Shown piece by piece: positions 1 through 11,899 of a stretch of 64,000 nucleotides of DNA. Under the pieces are notes generated by a model. That model was not told the origin of the DNA, searched no databases, and worked only from the letters and a program-made list of their open reading frames with translations. Position numbers and translations under genes: made by a program. This DNA is from Siphonodentalium dalli (lineage: Eukaryota > Mollusca > Scaphopoda > Gadilida > Siphonodentaliidae), in NCBI GenBank assembly GCA_032622095.1, contig CP136067.1, positions 92,184,707-92,248,706 on the forward strand. Reading direction: 5' to 3'. The stretch's first letter is position 1, and the number at the start of each line of letters is the position of its first letter.

Positions 1-2
1 AT

Positions 3-1086
3 ATTAGTACTATTTTTGAATGGTCACAAAAGTGGCTAGTAAAGATTAACCCCATAAAGACAGAAGCTATAGTATTATCCAGGAAAGCAACAAACATAGA
101 CCATCCGCCCCTCTTCATGAATGGATCTGAAATAACTGAAGTAAGTAGTCACAAACATCTCGGAGTCACATTCAATAGTTCTTGGTCATGGGAAAGTCAC
201 GTCTGTAGCATAATTGATAAGACATGGAAGAGAGTAAACATTGTAAAAAGACATAAATTTAGATTAAGCAGAAAGTCTCTTGAAACAATATATTTTTCAT
301 TTATTCGCCCTATTCTAGAGTATGCATCACCTGTATGGGATAATATCCCCAAGTGTACGAGTGATAGAATTGAGGATATCCAGTAGGAAATGGCAAGATT
401 AGTCACTGGGGCAACCAGAAGTGCTAGCGATAGGAAATTATTACTTGAAACATCTGCAGGTTGGGAACCGCTTGCACAACGCAGACGTAAGCAGAAAATA
501 ATTCAGTTTTACAATATGACAAAACACAGAGCTCCATCCTACTTATTTAATATGATTCCACCTGATTCTTCATCAACTGGCTACAATTTTAGACATCCAA
601 GCATACACCCGCCTGATAGTAATAATAATTACTATATGTATACACTTCTATCATCTGCCACACGTGCTTGGGACAGCTTATCGGACTCAGTAAGGTCTTC
701 AGAAACGTTAGCAGAATTTAAACGAAACATTAACGCTGGTCGTTCAAAGATTGCTAAATTACCATAGTTATTCTCGTAAAGCTCAAGTTTATCATACTAG
801 AATCAGATTGGGATGCAGTAACCTGAACAAAGACCTTGTCACAAATCACCTTAAAGAGTCTCCGGTGTGTCCTTGTGGTGGCTTTGAAATTGAATCTGCA
901 TATCATTTTCTCTTGAAATGTCCATTATATACTCAAGCAAGAACTGAAATGTTAGCCGATCTGCCATCAATTAGAATATCACCTGATGTACTTCTGTATG
1001 AGTCGCCAGAACTCGCTGATGATTTGAACTTTAAAATTTTCGATGTGGTACATAATTCGTTATCTGTACTGGGCGTTTCTGACTAA
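3..1086 (+). pseudogene. Non-LTR retrotransposon reverse transcriptase, C-terminal part, broken (copy 1)
   Basis: The reading runs from the window edge through a segment of the kind HLGVTF, IRPILEYASPVWD, ARLVTGATRS, then a Cys-rich tail (CPCGG, HFLLKCPLYTQAR). This is the C-terminal thumb region plus the terminal zinc-finger-like motif of LINE reverse transcriptases of the CR1/Jockey/L2-like group; the catalytic FADD part lies outside the window. The copy is dead: an in-frame TAG sits at 384-386, directly before EMARLV, and the frame changes near 745-765 between the KLP segment and the YHSYSRKAQVYHTR segment. It is homologous to 2310-3200. Family assignment rests on these motifs only; the exact clade is uncertain. 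Confidence 0.8.
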
Positions 1087-1740
1087 CGGGTAATTTGGTT
1101 TAAGCTGAAACACGCGTATTATACTAATACACTACTTGTAAATGTCTTCAATTATAGTCACTGCGCGTGTTTTAGCCCTACCACCTCGCCCTCTATAATT
1201 GAATAATTAGTTATGGTACATACACACTTCGTCACTTATTAAATACTTATTAAATACTTATTAAATACATTAACTAAACAGCTCATTAATGGAATGTAAA
1301 TAATTCTGATAACCCGCCGTTTTCGAATTCTCTCCAATTGGGTCGTAGCCTGATCAAATTTGTTTTGAATTTAGATTCTTCTTTGGCTTGTGACAATAAA
1401 TGGTGATAAATTTAACATGATACAATCCTCTCTTATTTCTTATTGACATATCTTATCCTGCTGTTAATGGTAAGTTCACCAACCCCTTTTCAACCACTAC
1501 CTGCACTCCCTTTCTCTTTCCTATCCCTTCATCTATAAACTTTATTATTCGGACCATACCCCAATGGTGTCTATTGGGGCAACATTTATTTTCTGAGGAT
1601 AGGACTTAACAAAAGCCCCCAAGCTTGTTGCCCAATCCTCGTTTGAACACTTTATAATTATATGTCATGTATTCATTGTTTGTAATTCTGTTCTGTTTAG
1701 TTCAAATAAAATATTGTTTATCAATGCAAGCTATGTGTAA
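1087..1740 (+). other. Probable 3' untranslated tail of LINE copy 1
   Basis: No coding signal is seen. The stretch follows the LINE stop codon and contains a short run of the repeat TTAAATACTTAT near 1240-1260. The C/T-rich stretch and the hairpin-like ccccaatggtgtctattggg near 1559-1580 resemble in layout the sequence behind LINE copy 2 (3480-3640), so it is best read as LINE 3' UTR. Confidence 0.4.
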
Positions 1741-2041
1741 CAGCTATACACATTCCTTTGTGGCTTGTGTATACATCAAGCTGATCCATAAAGCTATCTG
1801 TTACATCTATAAACCTACCTCTATGGCTGGTGTATATATCGAGCTGATCCATACAGTTATTTGTTACATCTATAAACCTACCTCTGTGGCTGGTGTGTAT
1901 ATCGAACTGATCCGTAAATCTATGAGTAACACATATAAACCTACCTTTGTGGCTGGTGTATATATCGATCTGATCCGTAAAGCTATCTGTCACATCTATA
2001 ATCTTACCTTTGTGGTTGGTATATATATCCAGCTGATCTAA
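1740..2041 (+). repeat. Minisatellite, about 63-bp unit, about 5 copies
   Basis: Units carry the core ggctggtgtatatatcgagctgatccataaagctatctgttacatctataaacctacct with about 10 percent divergence. The spacing is close to 63 bp (21 codons), so both strands show long open frames here; these are by-products of the period, not genes. The array ends in a sequence ending tccagggcgcacctg (about 2062-2076) that recurs at about 35265 and 40064. Confidence 0.8.
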
Positions 2042-2309
2042 CATACAGTTAGAACTCGGAATCCAGGGCGCACCTGGAATATATAATATGTATAACACGC
2101 ATCACATGTTTAGACAAAATATTAGGACCTGGATTGGAGGACATGTCCATCTACTGTACTATATATTGGTTCAGAATGGCCCAGCATAGGACTAAGGCAG
2201 GCCTACACGACAGCGGAGATGCGTATTAGGGCTTCACGATATGGCATTATACAATTATCGCATTGTTTCGAGGTTGACGCGATGAACTGTCAATCCGAGG
2301 AAGTCAATA

Positions 2310-3200
2310 TAGGAAGTCAAGAGAAAGCCTGGACAAAATTAAATATGATCAAACGTTTTAAATATAGGCTAAGCAGAAAGTCTCTCGAAAAAATTTACTT
2401 CACTTTCATTCGACCAATTTTAGAATATGCCTCCCCCGTTTGGGATAATTGTCCAGACTACTTACGAGATGATATTGAAAACATCCAATATGAAATGGCG
2501 AGAATAGTTACCGGTGCAACCCGAAGTGTCAGTAATGCCAAGTTGATAGATGAGGCGGGTGGGAATATCTTGACGATAGACGCAAGCAGCATAAATTGAT
2601 CCAATTCTTCAAAATGAAAACCGGTAGGCCACCACCTTATATTAGTAATATGGTTCCCCCAGAAAGTAACTCACTACATGACCACAACACTAGAAATACA
2701 ATGAAACGCCCCCCCCCCATGATAGTAATAATGATTACTCTATGCAATCCTTTCTTCCGTCGGCTGTCCGTTCGTGGAATGTACTCCCAGACTCTGTTAA
2801 AGAAGCAACTTCAATAGGCGATTTCAAACGCAATCTTAAACCTGATATATTAAAGCCTAAATACTACTTTACCAGCTATTCTAGGACAGCTCAAATTTAC
2901 CACACCAGGCTGAGATTAAGATGTAGCAATCTTAACAGCGATCTAAAAGATAACCACCTCAAAGACTTGTCTTATTGCATGTGTGGTTGCATTGAAACTG
3001 CTAGACATTGTTTTCTGGAATGCGCTCAATATACCTCTCACAGAGAAGAACTTCTTAATACCCTATCTGATGTAACAATAACTAGTGAATTATTACTATG
3101 TGCATCTGATGAATTATCCTATGAAACTAATAAGAAAATCTTCATGGCAGCTCAGAAATTTATAATAAGCATTAATCGCTTTCAACGATTCTTCTCTTAA
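2310..3200 (+). pseudogene. Non-LTR retrotransposon reverse transcriptase, C-terminal part, broken (copy 2)
   Basis: The same C-terminal reverse transcriptase region as copy 1: KRFKYRLSRKSLEKIY, IRPILEYASPVWDNC, ARIVTGATRS, then SYSRTAQIYHTRLRLRCSNLN and a Cys/His tail (CMCGCIETARHCFLECAQY). Frame changes occur near 2545-2600 and near 2710-2745, the latter next to a run of nine C at 2710-2718. The copies differ clearly at protein level, so they are separate insertions of one family and not one recent duplication. Confidence 0.78.
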
Positions 3201-4460
3201 GCTGTTCCAAAATTGCAATATTGAACTTGCATGGTACATCATAAACCGAGATGCTATTGGTCTCTCCAACGTGGGTAGTCGGGTCGATGGACCACTGCAG
3301 ATGTTGACATGGTTATTTTTCCAATCACAAATTATGTATAAATACTTTTTATTTCCTTGAAATGTGTTATTATATATCTTTTAGGTTTATTTGAAATTAA
3401 TTATATGCATGTTCATATATATAATTACACCTCACACTCTGTACTCTCTGACCTTCTCTCTAAAATTCTGACATTATCTTCTGTCCCTTTGTCTCGCCTC
3501 CACCTCATATTTCTTCTTTCTATGGATCTTTTTTATGCCTCTATTATTTACCCCTACTTGACTTGCAGTCAAGTAGGGCTGTGCCATTGTCAAGGGAGAT
3601 GGCTTCAAATAAGCCTATGGCTTGTTGCCTAATCCCATTTTTCTTCTAAATTTGTATCTGTTGTAATTATTCATCTGAATGTCCATAGAGGGAAAAATAA
3701 ATACTGTTTAAACTAAGTCAATATTCAGCAAGGCAGCAGGCCGCGGTGAATATTAAGATCCAAGGACTGACAATTCCTCGTGTCAACCAAGAAACAATGC
3801 GATAACTGTTTTATTATATGAAACGCGCTTTGATTGGACAAGACGTTGTGACGTTGAACATTGCTGGGAAACCTTATCTACTTCCAGGTCTGATAATAAG
3901 ATATGTTAGCCCCTGAAGTATCCGACGTCACTCCGAACTGTTATTAACCTGTTGTTTCATTAATGAGGTGAACATCGTTGGAATTGGGGAAAGAAACTTG
4001 TGCTCATATAATAAAATATATTATGGATACGATTTTCGTTTAGGTTATATATCGATAATCCGAGATCATGAACTTACGACAACGTTTGCATCCAATAAAA
4101 GATGTAGTCTCGCTCTACACATAGCATCTGTATGCTATGTTTTCTTACAATTAATAGTAAAAACTAACTCAACACTCATGATGTGTCTTCCGTATATATA
4201 ATGCAATAGCTTACAGTCTTTAGAACAATTCAATGGCATTGCACCATTCACGCATGGCTCGGGCCAATTACAGGGTCAATTAATTAGTTACAACTGGAAT
4301 CACTCAGTACTTTCTCAATTACAATTATACTGTTCATGCCAGTTTATCCCTCACAGAAACGAACCCTGGAGACACTGCTTATACACAATGGGTTTTAATC
4401 ATATTAAATTATTTGATAGGTAGCACCTCTTGAAACACTAATTCAATTCTAGTTCTAGGA
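3201..4460. other. LINE 3' tail, then unassigned sequence
   Basis: 3201 to about 3710 is the C/T-rich 3' tail behind LINE copy 2, with the hairpin ctacttgacttgcagtcaagtag near 3553-3575. From 3710 to 4460 no gene, repeat array or recognised element is seen. Confidence 0.35.
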
Positions 4461-4846
4461 TACGTTCATACATTCGCAACATTGACATATATTCTGTTAC
4501 AGGCATTTCGGTATAGAAAGGTACAATGTGCTAGAAACCCAATGAAAAAATGGTCATAGAATGCATCTGTACCAAAAATAGCTACATGTCAAGTAAAACT
4601 ATGTAGTTGCACTAGTAGCGATGCTATCGAAATTTGCATGTAGAGAGCATGCAACTATATCGCAAGAAACTATCATACGGGTATTTTAGGTACATGTGGA
4701 ACTACCAAAATTTCACTTCTCATATCGCTAGCATTGGAAAATATGCATTGTAAATGCAGGTTGCCTTTCGTTGTATGGCACCACGGTTTTTTTATGAGAA
4801 AATTTCTGCAAATCATTTCGTGCAAACTTGCAATGGTATGAACGTA
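4461..4846. mobile_element. MITE family M1, copy 1
   Basis: Terminal inverted repeats begin tacgttcatac (4461-4471) and end gtatgaacgta (4836-4846). The interior shares gcatctgtacca, agctacatg, gtagcgatgct and tgcaac-tat-tcgcaagaa with the copies at 20339-20749 and 26699-26900. No coding capacity; about 386 bp. The superfamily is not determined because no clear target-site duplication was identified by eye. Confidence 0.65.
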
Positions 4847-6141
4847 CCGTACCGTAGTGCAAACAATATTTAATTTTCGAACACATCATTCAATACATAC
4901 AAACAAATTGACATAATTTTACAACACATGTTCAAAAACGGGGATAACACAACAAGCCTGAAAGGCTTTTATCAAGTCTTTTCTTCGGAATAAGAAAGTT
5001 ACCCTTGGTATCAGAATAGATACCATATACTGCATATAGGGTAAATTTAGCAGACGGGGATAACATGTTAAATCAGAAAAAATATTGTTCTAGGAGGGGG
5101 TAGAGGGATAGAGTGCAGGTAGGAAGAACGTTTGTCAAGTTAATTGGTATTGTATACCATACATCAGCCAAAATGAAAGAGGGGAGTGAAGCGAAGTAAC
5201 CATATATAGTATTAGTTACACAACTTTGATATTTATAACATACTGTTTACGAACCATGAAAAATTCAAAATCACATCGAAACACATCGCGGCCCACGTGG
5301 AGGAAATGCGAAAAAACAGAGTCAACCTACATGTATTGTTAATTAATATTAAAATAATTTGTTTGTAATTTGTACCGTACCTCAACCATACGAGATAATC
5401 TTGATCTCGCCTTCGATACATGGGTGGTTGCTTTTACAGAACCATAATAATACTCATAAACCACCAGTTAACATGGTTCATGGTACAACGTTAACTACAC
5501 TGAGAAACTGCTGCACTATATAATTATATTCCATGCTTTGATTGCACAATCACAGTTTTATGCCGACTATCATAAGAAATTATAGTATCGGCATGTATAC
5601 GCACTCGCAATTTATGTATTAAGGCAAACGTCTCTTGTTTTCCTTTCCTTATTGACATTTTGGTACACGTACAATTAAAATGTATATAATAATCATGAAC
5701 AGTTTTCTTATATCGCGCCACATCACAGTTGATCAAGGTGATTTATATAGTATTTGCTTGTAGTATTTTTCATTTTGATAGAATATACTTTGGTACGATT
5801 ATACGGGAGTAGACAATATCCAGAAAAGAGCATTCTAGAACTCACTGTAATGAGTGTTCCATACCAGATTAGGGTTTGTGCTATTTGTCACATATATGTA
5901 ACGAAATTGGTTTTGATCATAACCTAATGCTCAAAACCACATTGGTTTTGATAAATCAAGTTTGGTTTTGATCAACACCAAATCTTCAATTGTGGATGTT
6001 TGATCAACATTTAAATGGGTTTCATATCTATGACAAAGTTCAAAACCCATTTTGGTTTGTGTTATACCAAAAGTTTTAAGAATGTGTAGCACAGTATATG
6101 ATCAGAGGTAATTCATTGAGTATCTCGACATGTTAACGTAC
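4847..6141. other. No gene recognised
   Basis: This is the stretch 3' of the lectin exon on the minus strand and could hold later exons of that gene, but no CTLD-like or terminal exon was recognised. At 5905-6060 the motif ttggttttgatca and its complements recur several times, making a loosely palindromic patch. Confidence 0.3.
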
Positions 6142-6380
6142 CTACTGTTCTCCTCTCGCATATGAAATCAATGAGATAACTATCACCAGTTCCGAGATAG
6201 AAACAGACAGTTCCATTGTAAACTTTGATGTTGACGCTACCAACTGGCACCCTCGACAGATCGGGCTCATCGGGACACCAGTCTACCCCAGACGTGTCAG
6301 CAACCGCCATGTCATCATACCAAAGGAAATCGTTAGTGCTGGCATTGTAAATCATTCCGCTAAACACCAGGGGCCTCGGT
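6142..6380 (-). CDS. C-type lectin domain exon (C-terminal half of the domain)
   Basis: On the minus strand a 239-nt exon is bounded by a good acceptor (tttgttttacag, ending at 6381) and donor (gtacgt, 6136-6141). It encodes GMIYNAS-DFLWYDD, VDWCPDEPD and CFYLG-FICER. That layout (W-D, W-x-x-x-EP, C, then ICE) is the second half of a C-type lectin-like domain, with the closing cysteines. It takes one nucleotide to complete the first codon, which matches the two nucleotides left by the exon at 7238-7382, so the two belong to one transcript. The intron between them is 857 nt. Calcium-binding motifs of the EPN/QPD type are not clear, so sugar binding cannot be claimed. The final exon was not found. 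A paralogous exon lies at 44077-44315. Confidence 0.7.
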
Positions 6381-7237
6381 CTGTAAAACAAATTAAAATT
6401 GTGAAATGACAATCAACAAGTATAGGGTATAATTATTCATTATAAATTATAAAAGTTCGTCAACCATCCGCTATTTGTTACCAATGTGTGTTTTGGTGTA
6501 TACGATTTGTCTTCTTTGTGGATATCGGTGATGTATGGTATCCGTCAGACTCTGGAGAATTCACCGGTTGACACACCGGCAGCCTTTGGGGAAATAAACA
6601 AATTCGGGTTAAATTAAAAAAATACCGTCGTTGCCGCAAAGAGACAATTTCTACTGGGAAAGAACCGGGAAATATAGCAATAAACTGTACTATATGTGAT
6701 TTTAGAATCTCAATGTGTTATTTCGACCGAATGTGTGATGATTGCCTTAAAGAAGGCCGTCAAGATGATGGCTTTAAATCGCGATCATCTTAGTTTTTAC
6801 TGAATTGCGAACAAAAACATTCAGTAGCAGTTTATGGAGTCCTAATGGTCAGCGCTGGGTATTTGTCAAACTGTCTTGTTGTAGGCTTATGCAATGATTA
6901 CATAATTTACTTTGTGTAGAACCGTTATGATTACCATAGTGGAGCCATCAACTTCAGCTTTCAGTCTAAATTGTAGACGAAAAAGACCATCGATTGGAAC
7001 ATTTCCAACCTTAAGGGGTGCTAGATTCAGTTGGACATTTATTTCTAACCAGTTTGAACGTTGACTGTTAGATGTGTCAGTTACAATTTCAATTCAATGG
7101 GTGCAAATGCAGTTTCCGAGAGTTGGACACAATGGTCTACAAAAAAGGGGGTGCCATTTGAAATCCCAAAGAACACAACCCAACTGATAACATATGCCGC
7201 CACGCCCCGGGTATTAGTTACGCACATGAATACTCAC

Positions 7238-7382
7238 TGTAACACTCTATTGTAGTATGTTGTGAGTTCTGCCAACTTGGCCGAGTCAGGGATTCGTCCG
7301 AGCTCCATCCCGATCGTCCGACAGCATTCCTGTTTGTCGGATAAAGCCGCGACCCGGTCGGAGTAGAGATATCTCATCGCAC
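7238..7382 (-). CDS. C-type lectin domain exon (N-terminal half of the domain)
   Basis: A 145-nt minus-strand exon with acceptor cgacag (ending at 7383) and donor gtgagt (7232-7237). It encodes SDRVAALSDKQECCRTIGMELGRIPD-AKLAEL, which fits helix 1 and the first conserved cysteine region of a CTLD (A-x3-C-x3-G-x-LA-I pattern). Its phases agree with the next exon at 6142-6380. The acceptor region is embedded in a family of short repeats (7378-8060) that copy the acceptor and exon start. The first exons, with the signal peptide, were not found. Confidence 0.55.
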
Positions 7383-8060
7383 CTGTCGCGAAACACAAGT
7401 GATATATAATGGAATCCATCCGATCTTTCGGGAAATACAAATTATAAGGTATCGTATTGCACCTGTCGGTGGATAAACGTAGCAAGCCATCTCATCGCAC
7501 GGAATTCGCACGTGTCGGAGACTATAGGCGTGTTAAGGTAACTCATCTCACCTGACTGGAATACAAGTGTTAGGGTAACTCACCGCACATGTCAGGGGAT
7601 ACAAGTGTTATGTTATCGCTATCTATTCACCTGTACCATACTTATTACCAGAATGTACTGCATACCTATGCCATGATATTTATAGAGAATATATAGAGAA
7701 TTGAGGTGAGCTCGTTCTAATTTACATCCAACTCCCGGGAACACTATATTGTCTTTGACCAAGGCTTGAACAGACACCCCTATATCTGTTGTACTCTATT
7801 TTCACTGGATTGGCCAGGGAAGTATTGTGGACTTTCATGTAGAAGAAACCAAAATACAACATTATCAGACCGCAATAAACAATATCGCACCTGGTGGGAA
7901 TACAAGCGTTAAGGTAACTCACCGCACTTGTCCTGTAATACAAGTGTTAACGGTAATTCATCGCACTTGACTGGAAGGCAAGCGTTAAGGTGTTTCATCG
8001 CACCTGTCCCCGAATACAAGTGTTAAGGTATTCTATCGCACCTATTTGGGAATATAGTAT
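7378..8060 (-). repeat. Dispersed short repeat array resembling a 3' splice site
   Basis: About ten diverged units of 38-40 bp lie in two clusters (7378-7615 and 7885-8055). The plus-strand core is like tcgcacctgtccgg-aatacaagtgttaaggtaactca. Read on the minus strand each unit gives a short pyrimidine tract followed by gacag-gtgcgatga, the same as the acceptor and first bases of the lectin exon at 7382. Many units keep the AG. Confidence 0.6.
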
Positions 8061-8084
8061 TATATAAAGCTAACTTATCATCAC

Positions 8085-8470
8085 AAGATCAACATATCCT
8101 CGCACAACTACGCAATATTCGACCTATAATGTAAAATAGGTACATAATGAGATTATTTGATTATGAAATGAGCAGATAATAGACTCATATCCGTTATTTC
8201 TTTTATGGCCTGGTCACAGTAAAACACACGTAAAAGAGCGATTTTAAGAGCGTATCCATAAAATGTCGTGAGTTGGCTTATGTGTGTCATTGTCAGCACA
8301 TAATCTGCTTAGAATCGCCCCCATTATGAGTCGATACGGTGACTAAAACGCTCTCATGCTCAGAACATTATCGACTCTAAATTGGACGATTATAAGCAGA
8401 TTACCTACCTAAAAGAAATTCAGTTATAAGCAGATAATGTGCGGATTGTTGGGAGAACAGGCTAGCAACT
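8085..8470. repeat. Interspersed repeat family A, copy 1
   Basis: A non-coding repeat with landmarks caacatatcctcgc, atgagattatttgatt, gtgtcattgtcagcacataatctgcttagaatcgcc and ataatgtgcggatt. Other copies are at 16985-17146 plus 19310-19505 (split by an insertion) and at 46640-46835. It contains internal inverted pairs such as agcacataatctgct and agcacattatcgact; it is probably a non-autonomous DNA element. Confidence 0.6.
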
Positions 8471-8700
8471 CAACTTGACATTCGGAAACACACAAATAGT
8501 TGGGGACCTAAAAATCATCACCTAAATGGACTCCAGTTCGTGGGGTGGAGCAAATTGTGATAGTTGGGTACCAAATCGTCAAATTGGAAGAAAAAATTGC
8601 CCCAGATGGGTTAATATTGGCTTCTCATTGATTACCACCGACTCAAGTAATATAATATGCCATGTGCTACAAGTTCCCTAATTGTTAATTTTTGTGCTTT

Positions 8701-9152
8701 AGGTTACAGTGAAGTAATTATTTCCAATAGGCCTCAGTGTTAACATATAATGGCCTGCAGCCCTGACTATCCATGAATTGTGATAAATGAGTACATGATC
8801 ACCAGGATTGGCATCTGCGCAAAGTTTCTGCATGAAAAAAATCATATCGCCAGGCATGGAATATACCTGTAAATTTGGGATTTATAATCTAGAGTCACAA
8901 TTGCATGAAACAAATATTGACATTTTTCACCTCACACTAAACAAATTCAATCTAGGAACCACGTGCTTTACAATGTGCCAATGTTTTGTTTGGAGTGTGA
9001 ACTTTTAAGAGAAATGATTGCATGTATTTTATATGTTTAAATATCGAAGTTATTAATAACCAACCAGAGCCCAGAATTTTTTAATTCTCTCCTGCATCTT
9101 GGTCCAAAATCCGTTGGAGGGCGCTACCAATCGAATTACTTCACTGTAACCT
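8701..9152. mobile_element. Short TIR element
   Basis: aggttacagtgaagtaatt at 8701-8719 is matched by its exact reverse complement at 9134-9152, and the match extends a few bases outward. The element is about 452 bp and has no coding capacity. No second copy was noticed in the window. Confidence 0.6.
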
Positions 9153-9925
9153 AAAAGCGATATCAGAGGTCAAAGTAATATTTATTTATCGCCCATTAAG
9201 ATGGGCAATCTAAATGAAAAAAATGCGCTTTTTGGGTCTATTTTACCATAAATCTCAGAAATATTGCTATATATCAACGAAATCGTGACACTATCATACT
9301 AAATACCTAAATGTATGTTGACCACAATATCTCAGTGCAAACAAATCGTATTTCGCTACTTTTCTGTCTCATTTTGCAGCATTTTCCAAAAAACAAAACA
9401 GCGATTGTTTGCTGAATTTTTGCTCTTAAACCTCTCTTAATCATCGTTTGCAACATTTGCCTGTTTCACACCGAGTCGTATCATATCAATCTTCAAAATG
9501 ATGTATTGCAAATCTGTGCGTGGTGCCGATGGACTAAACCCCTATTTCTATTGAGCCTTTTGAGTTTGTCTGCTCCACTAATATTGTTATACCTATCGAC
9601 ATACCACTATTGTAACGTGTTTTAGATAATAGATTGAAGCTTTAAACTAGGGCTGTGTTGCTGGATAATATATCATCTGGTTGCGTATTGGAATTATATG
9701 CACACAATTTCCGCCAAATTACATGTTCACCTCCCTAGTGAATAAGAACAGTTATCTTATGACTGCATCCTGGCCATTTTGACTAACAATTGAAATCAAT
9801 AAACCAACTTAGTCGTGACTAACAATTTCTTAGTCGTGATGACTAACATCACCCTAGGAATTATGACTAAAGTTCTGCCTTAATATGGTTTGAATTTGCC
9901 TGCCAATTAATATGTTATATATTTT
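9153..9925. other. No gene recognised
   Basis: AT-rich sequence. A tract near 9777-9862 repeats the words tgactaacaat and cttagtcgtgactaac. Nothing else is recognised. Confidence 0.3.
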
Positions 9926-9929
9926 GGAA

Positions 9930-10504
9930 CTTCTGTCTGTCTGTGTGTATGTATGTCTGTATGTATGCATGCATGCATGCATGTATGTATGGGTGTCTTA
10001 TAAACTCGAAAACTGCTCGACCGATCCGACTCAAATTTGGTATGCAGGTCTACTTTGATCCCGGGAACAATATGGGTGGTCCAATTTCCCGTGCGATCGT
10101 GTTGTGATAAAGTTTGACAAGTTTGCATGCATCAATGAATGTGTGTCTTATAGACTCGAAAACTGATCGATCGACTCAAATTTGGTATGTAGGCCTTCTT
10201 TGATACAGGGAACAATATGGGAGGGCGGTCCAATTTCACGTGCGACCGTGTTGTGATAAAGTTTGACCTCGCCCATATACGCTCGTAGTTTTTTCTTTCT
10301 TGTAATACTGTTCAAATTTATTCGCTCAATATTTTTCAACGTTGTCACTTTATCAATCTCTCATTTCTCCCATTGTCACTTTGAACAATAGTTTTTTCTT
10401 TCTCCTAATACTTTTCAACGTTGTTCGCTTAGTATTGTTCAATGCTGTCGCTTTGAATTAGCAGATCCCTAAATAGCCCGGACGAAGTCGGGCCCATCAG
10501 CTAG
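9930..10504 (+). mobile_element. Helitron-like non-autonomous element (3' end clear)
   Basis: The right end shows the classical Helitron signature: a short hairpin (gcccggacgaagtcgggc, 10476-10493) about 7 nt before CTAG (10501-10504), followed by T. Two copies of a segment with ctcgaaaactg, caaatttggtatg-agg and gtgttgtgataaagtttgac lie inside (10003-10120 and 10153-10270). The left end is uncertain; it probably lies at the TCTGTCTG run near 9935. A TG/CATG microsatellite fills 9935-9995. No Rep/helicase gene is present. Confidence 0.65.
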
Positions 10505-10747
10505 TTATATATACTTTTGAACGTCAGCAAATATCTCAATGTTTTTGAATAAGGGAAGTAATCTACTTTTTTGTTTCCGAGTTATCAAGGTTGCTGATAC
10601 ATAGGTCTCCTTCAACTTTAAATAGTGGAAACTATTATGTTTTAAACCAAAGGACAAATCAAGAAAGGACTATCATTACATGTATGGTGACGTCAGCATA
10701 CCCAAAAGGCGTTAACACATATGAATGATTTACGTTCAGGCATAATT

Positions 10748-11899
10748 ATGGTCGTCGGAGGGTTGACCCAGAAGAAATTGGTAAAGAAGCGGTTTTGGTG
10801 TCAATCGACGCGGGAGAATCTCGTGTATAACATATCCAAAATCCGCTAAAATCCGCTTTGGGGGAAATCCAGGATCCAAGATGGCGTCCAACGTGGCCGC
10901 CGTTAGTCAAAAGAGACTCTGACTGAGATTAATTCGATAATAGTGAGAACAAATGTAGTCATATGCATACAAATGCATACATTTTTGCGAAAATAAAATA
11001 TTATGCAACTTGTTGATGGCAAAAATGGAATTCCTCGTCCAAGATGGCCACCAAAATGGCGGCCTAAACTCGAAAATTTGAAGTTTTTGCCTAATATCTT
11101 AAAGATCAGTTCCTGTTGTTTGATAATGGTTCAGACTGGCGACTTTTCTTAGTTTTATGCATGTTAATTCGGCACTAGAGCAACGAAAGATAGCACAAAT
11201 GGGATCCCAGACTCATCCACACCCTCAAAAATTCGACTTTACAGAACGCGGTATAAAATTTCACAAAAATCGCCATTGGGATTCCAGTCATATATCAACA
11301 AGAAATGGACAGAATTGTAAAATATAAATTGGGTATACCATTATCTATGAATACTCCAATCCAATTCAATAAAACCCAAATTGGAGCTTTGTCTCAAAAT
11401 GGCTGCCAAAATGGCCGTCAAAATATGGAAAATGGCGGATATTGCCCAGAGTGTCATTCAATCGATTATAAGTAGTGGTTGATGAATAAAATTGACTAAA
11501 TACATATAAATGTATACCTCTGTATGATGCCATTATGCTAGCTCTATGGAAAAACTCAAAAATCCGTACTCAAAATGGCTGCCAAAATGGCCACCCGATG
11601 TGAAAGATACTATTTTATATCACTTCTTTTTATCACTTATTGCTCTCTGAACGGGGGTACAATGGGTATACTCTTTCAATGATCGTGTCATCTGATCATT
11701 CCAGCAATGACATGTTGTGTGGATGTTGTGACTTGTGGATGCAGTTGATAGTTGGCTAATCTATGTGCCTTATATACATCAAAACTAATATTGATAATAA
11801 TGGAGCCTTGGTTTATTTTCAATCTTTTGGTGGCTCCCCGCGGGTTGACAAATATTAACTATTCGGGGTCGGCTATCATTCCGTACACTTACAGTACAC
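10748..11899 (+). repeat. Left arm of the foldback element
   Basis: Inverted partner of 13733-15077. It contains repeated aagatggc-ccaaaatggc words (10880, 11045, 11400, 11575), so the arm itself has internal short repeats. Confidence 0.75.

Noticed and set aside
1667-2098. 124-125-codon open frames on both strands
   Set aside because: A 63-bp repeat keeps the frame; no protein family.
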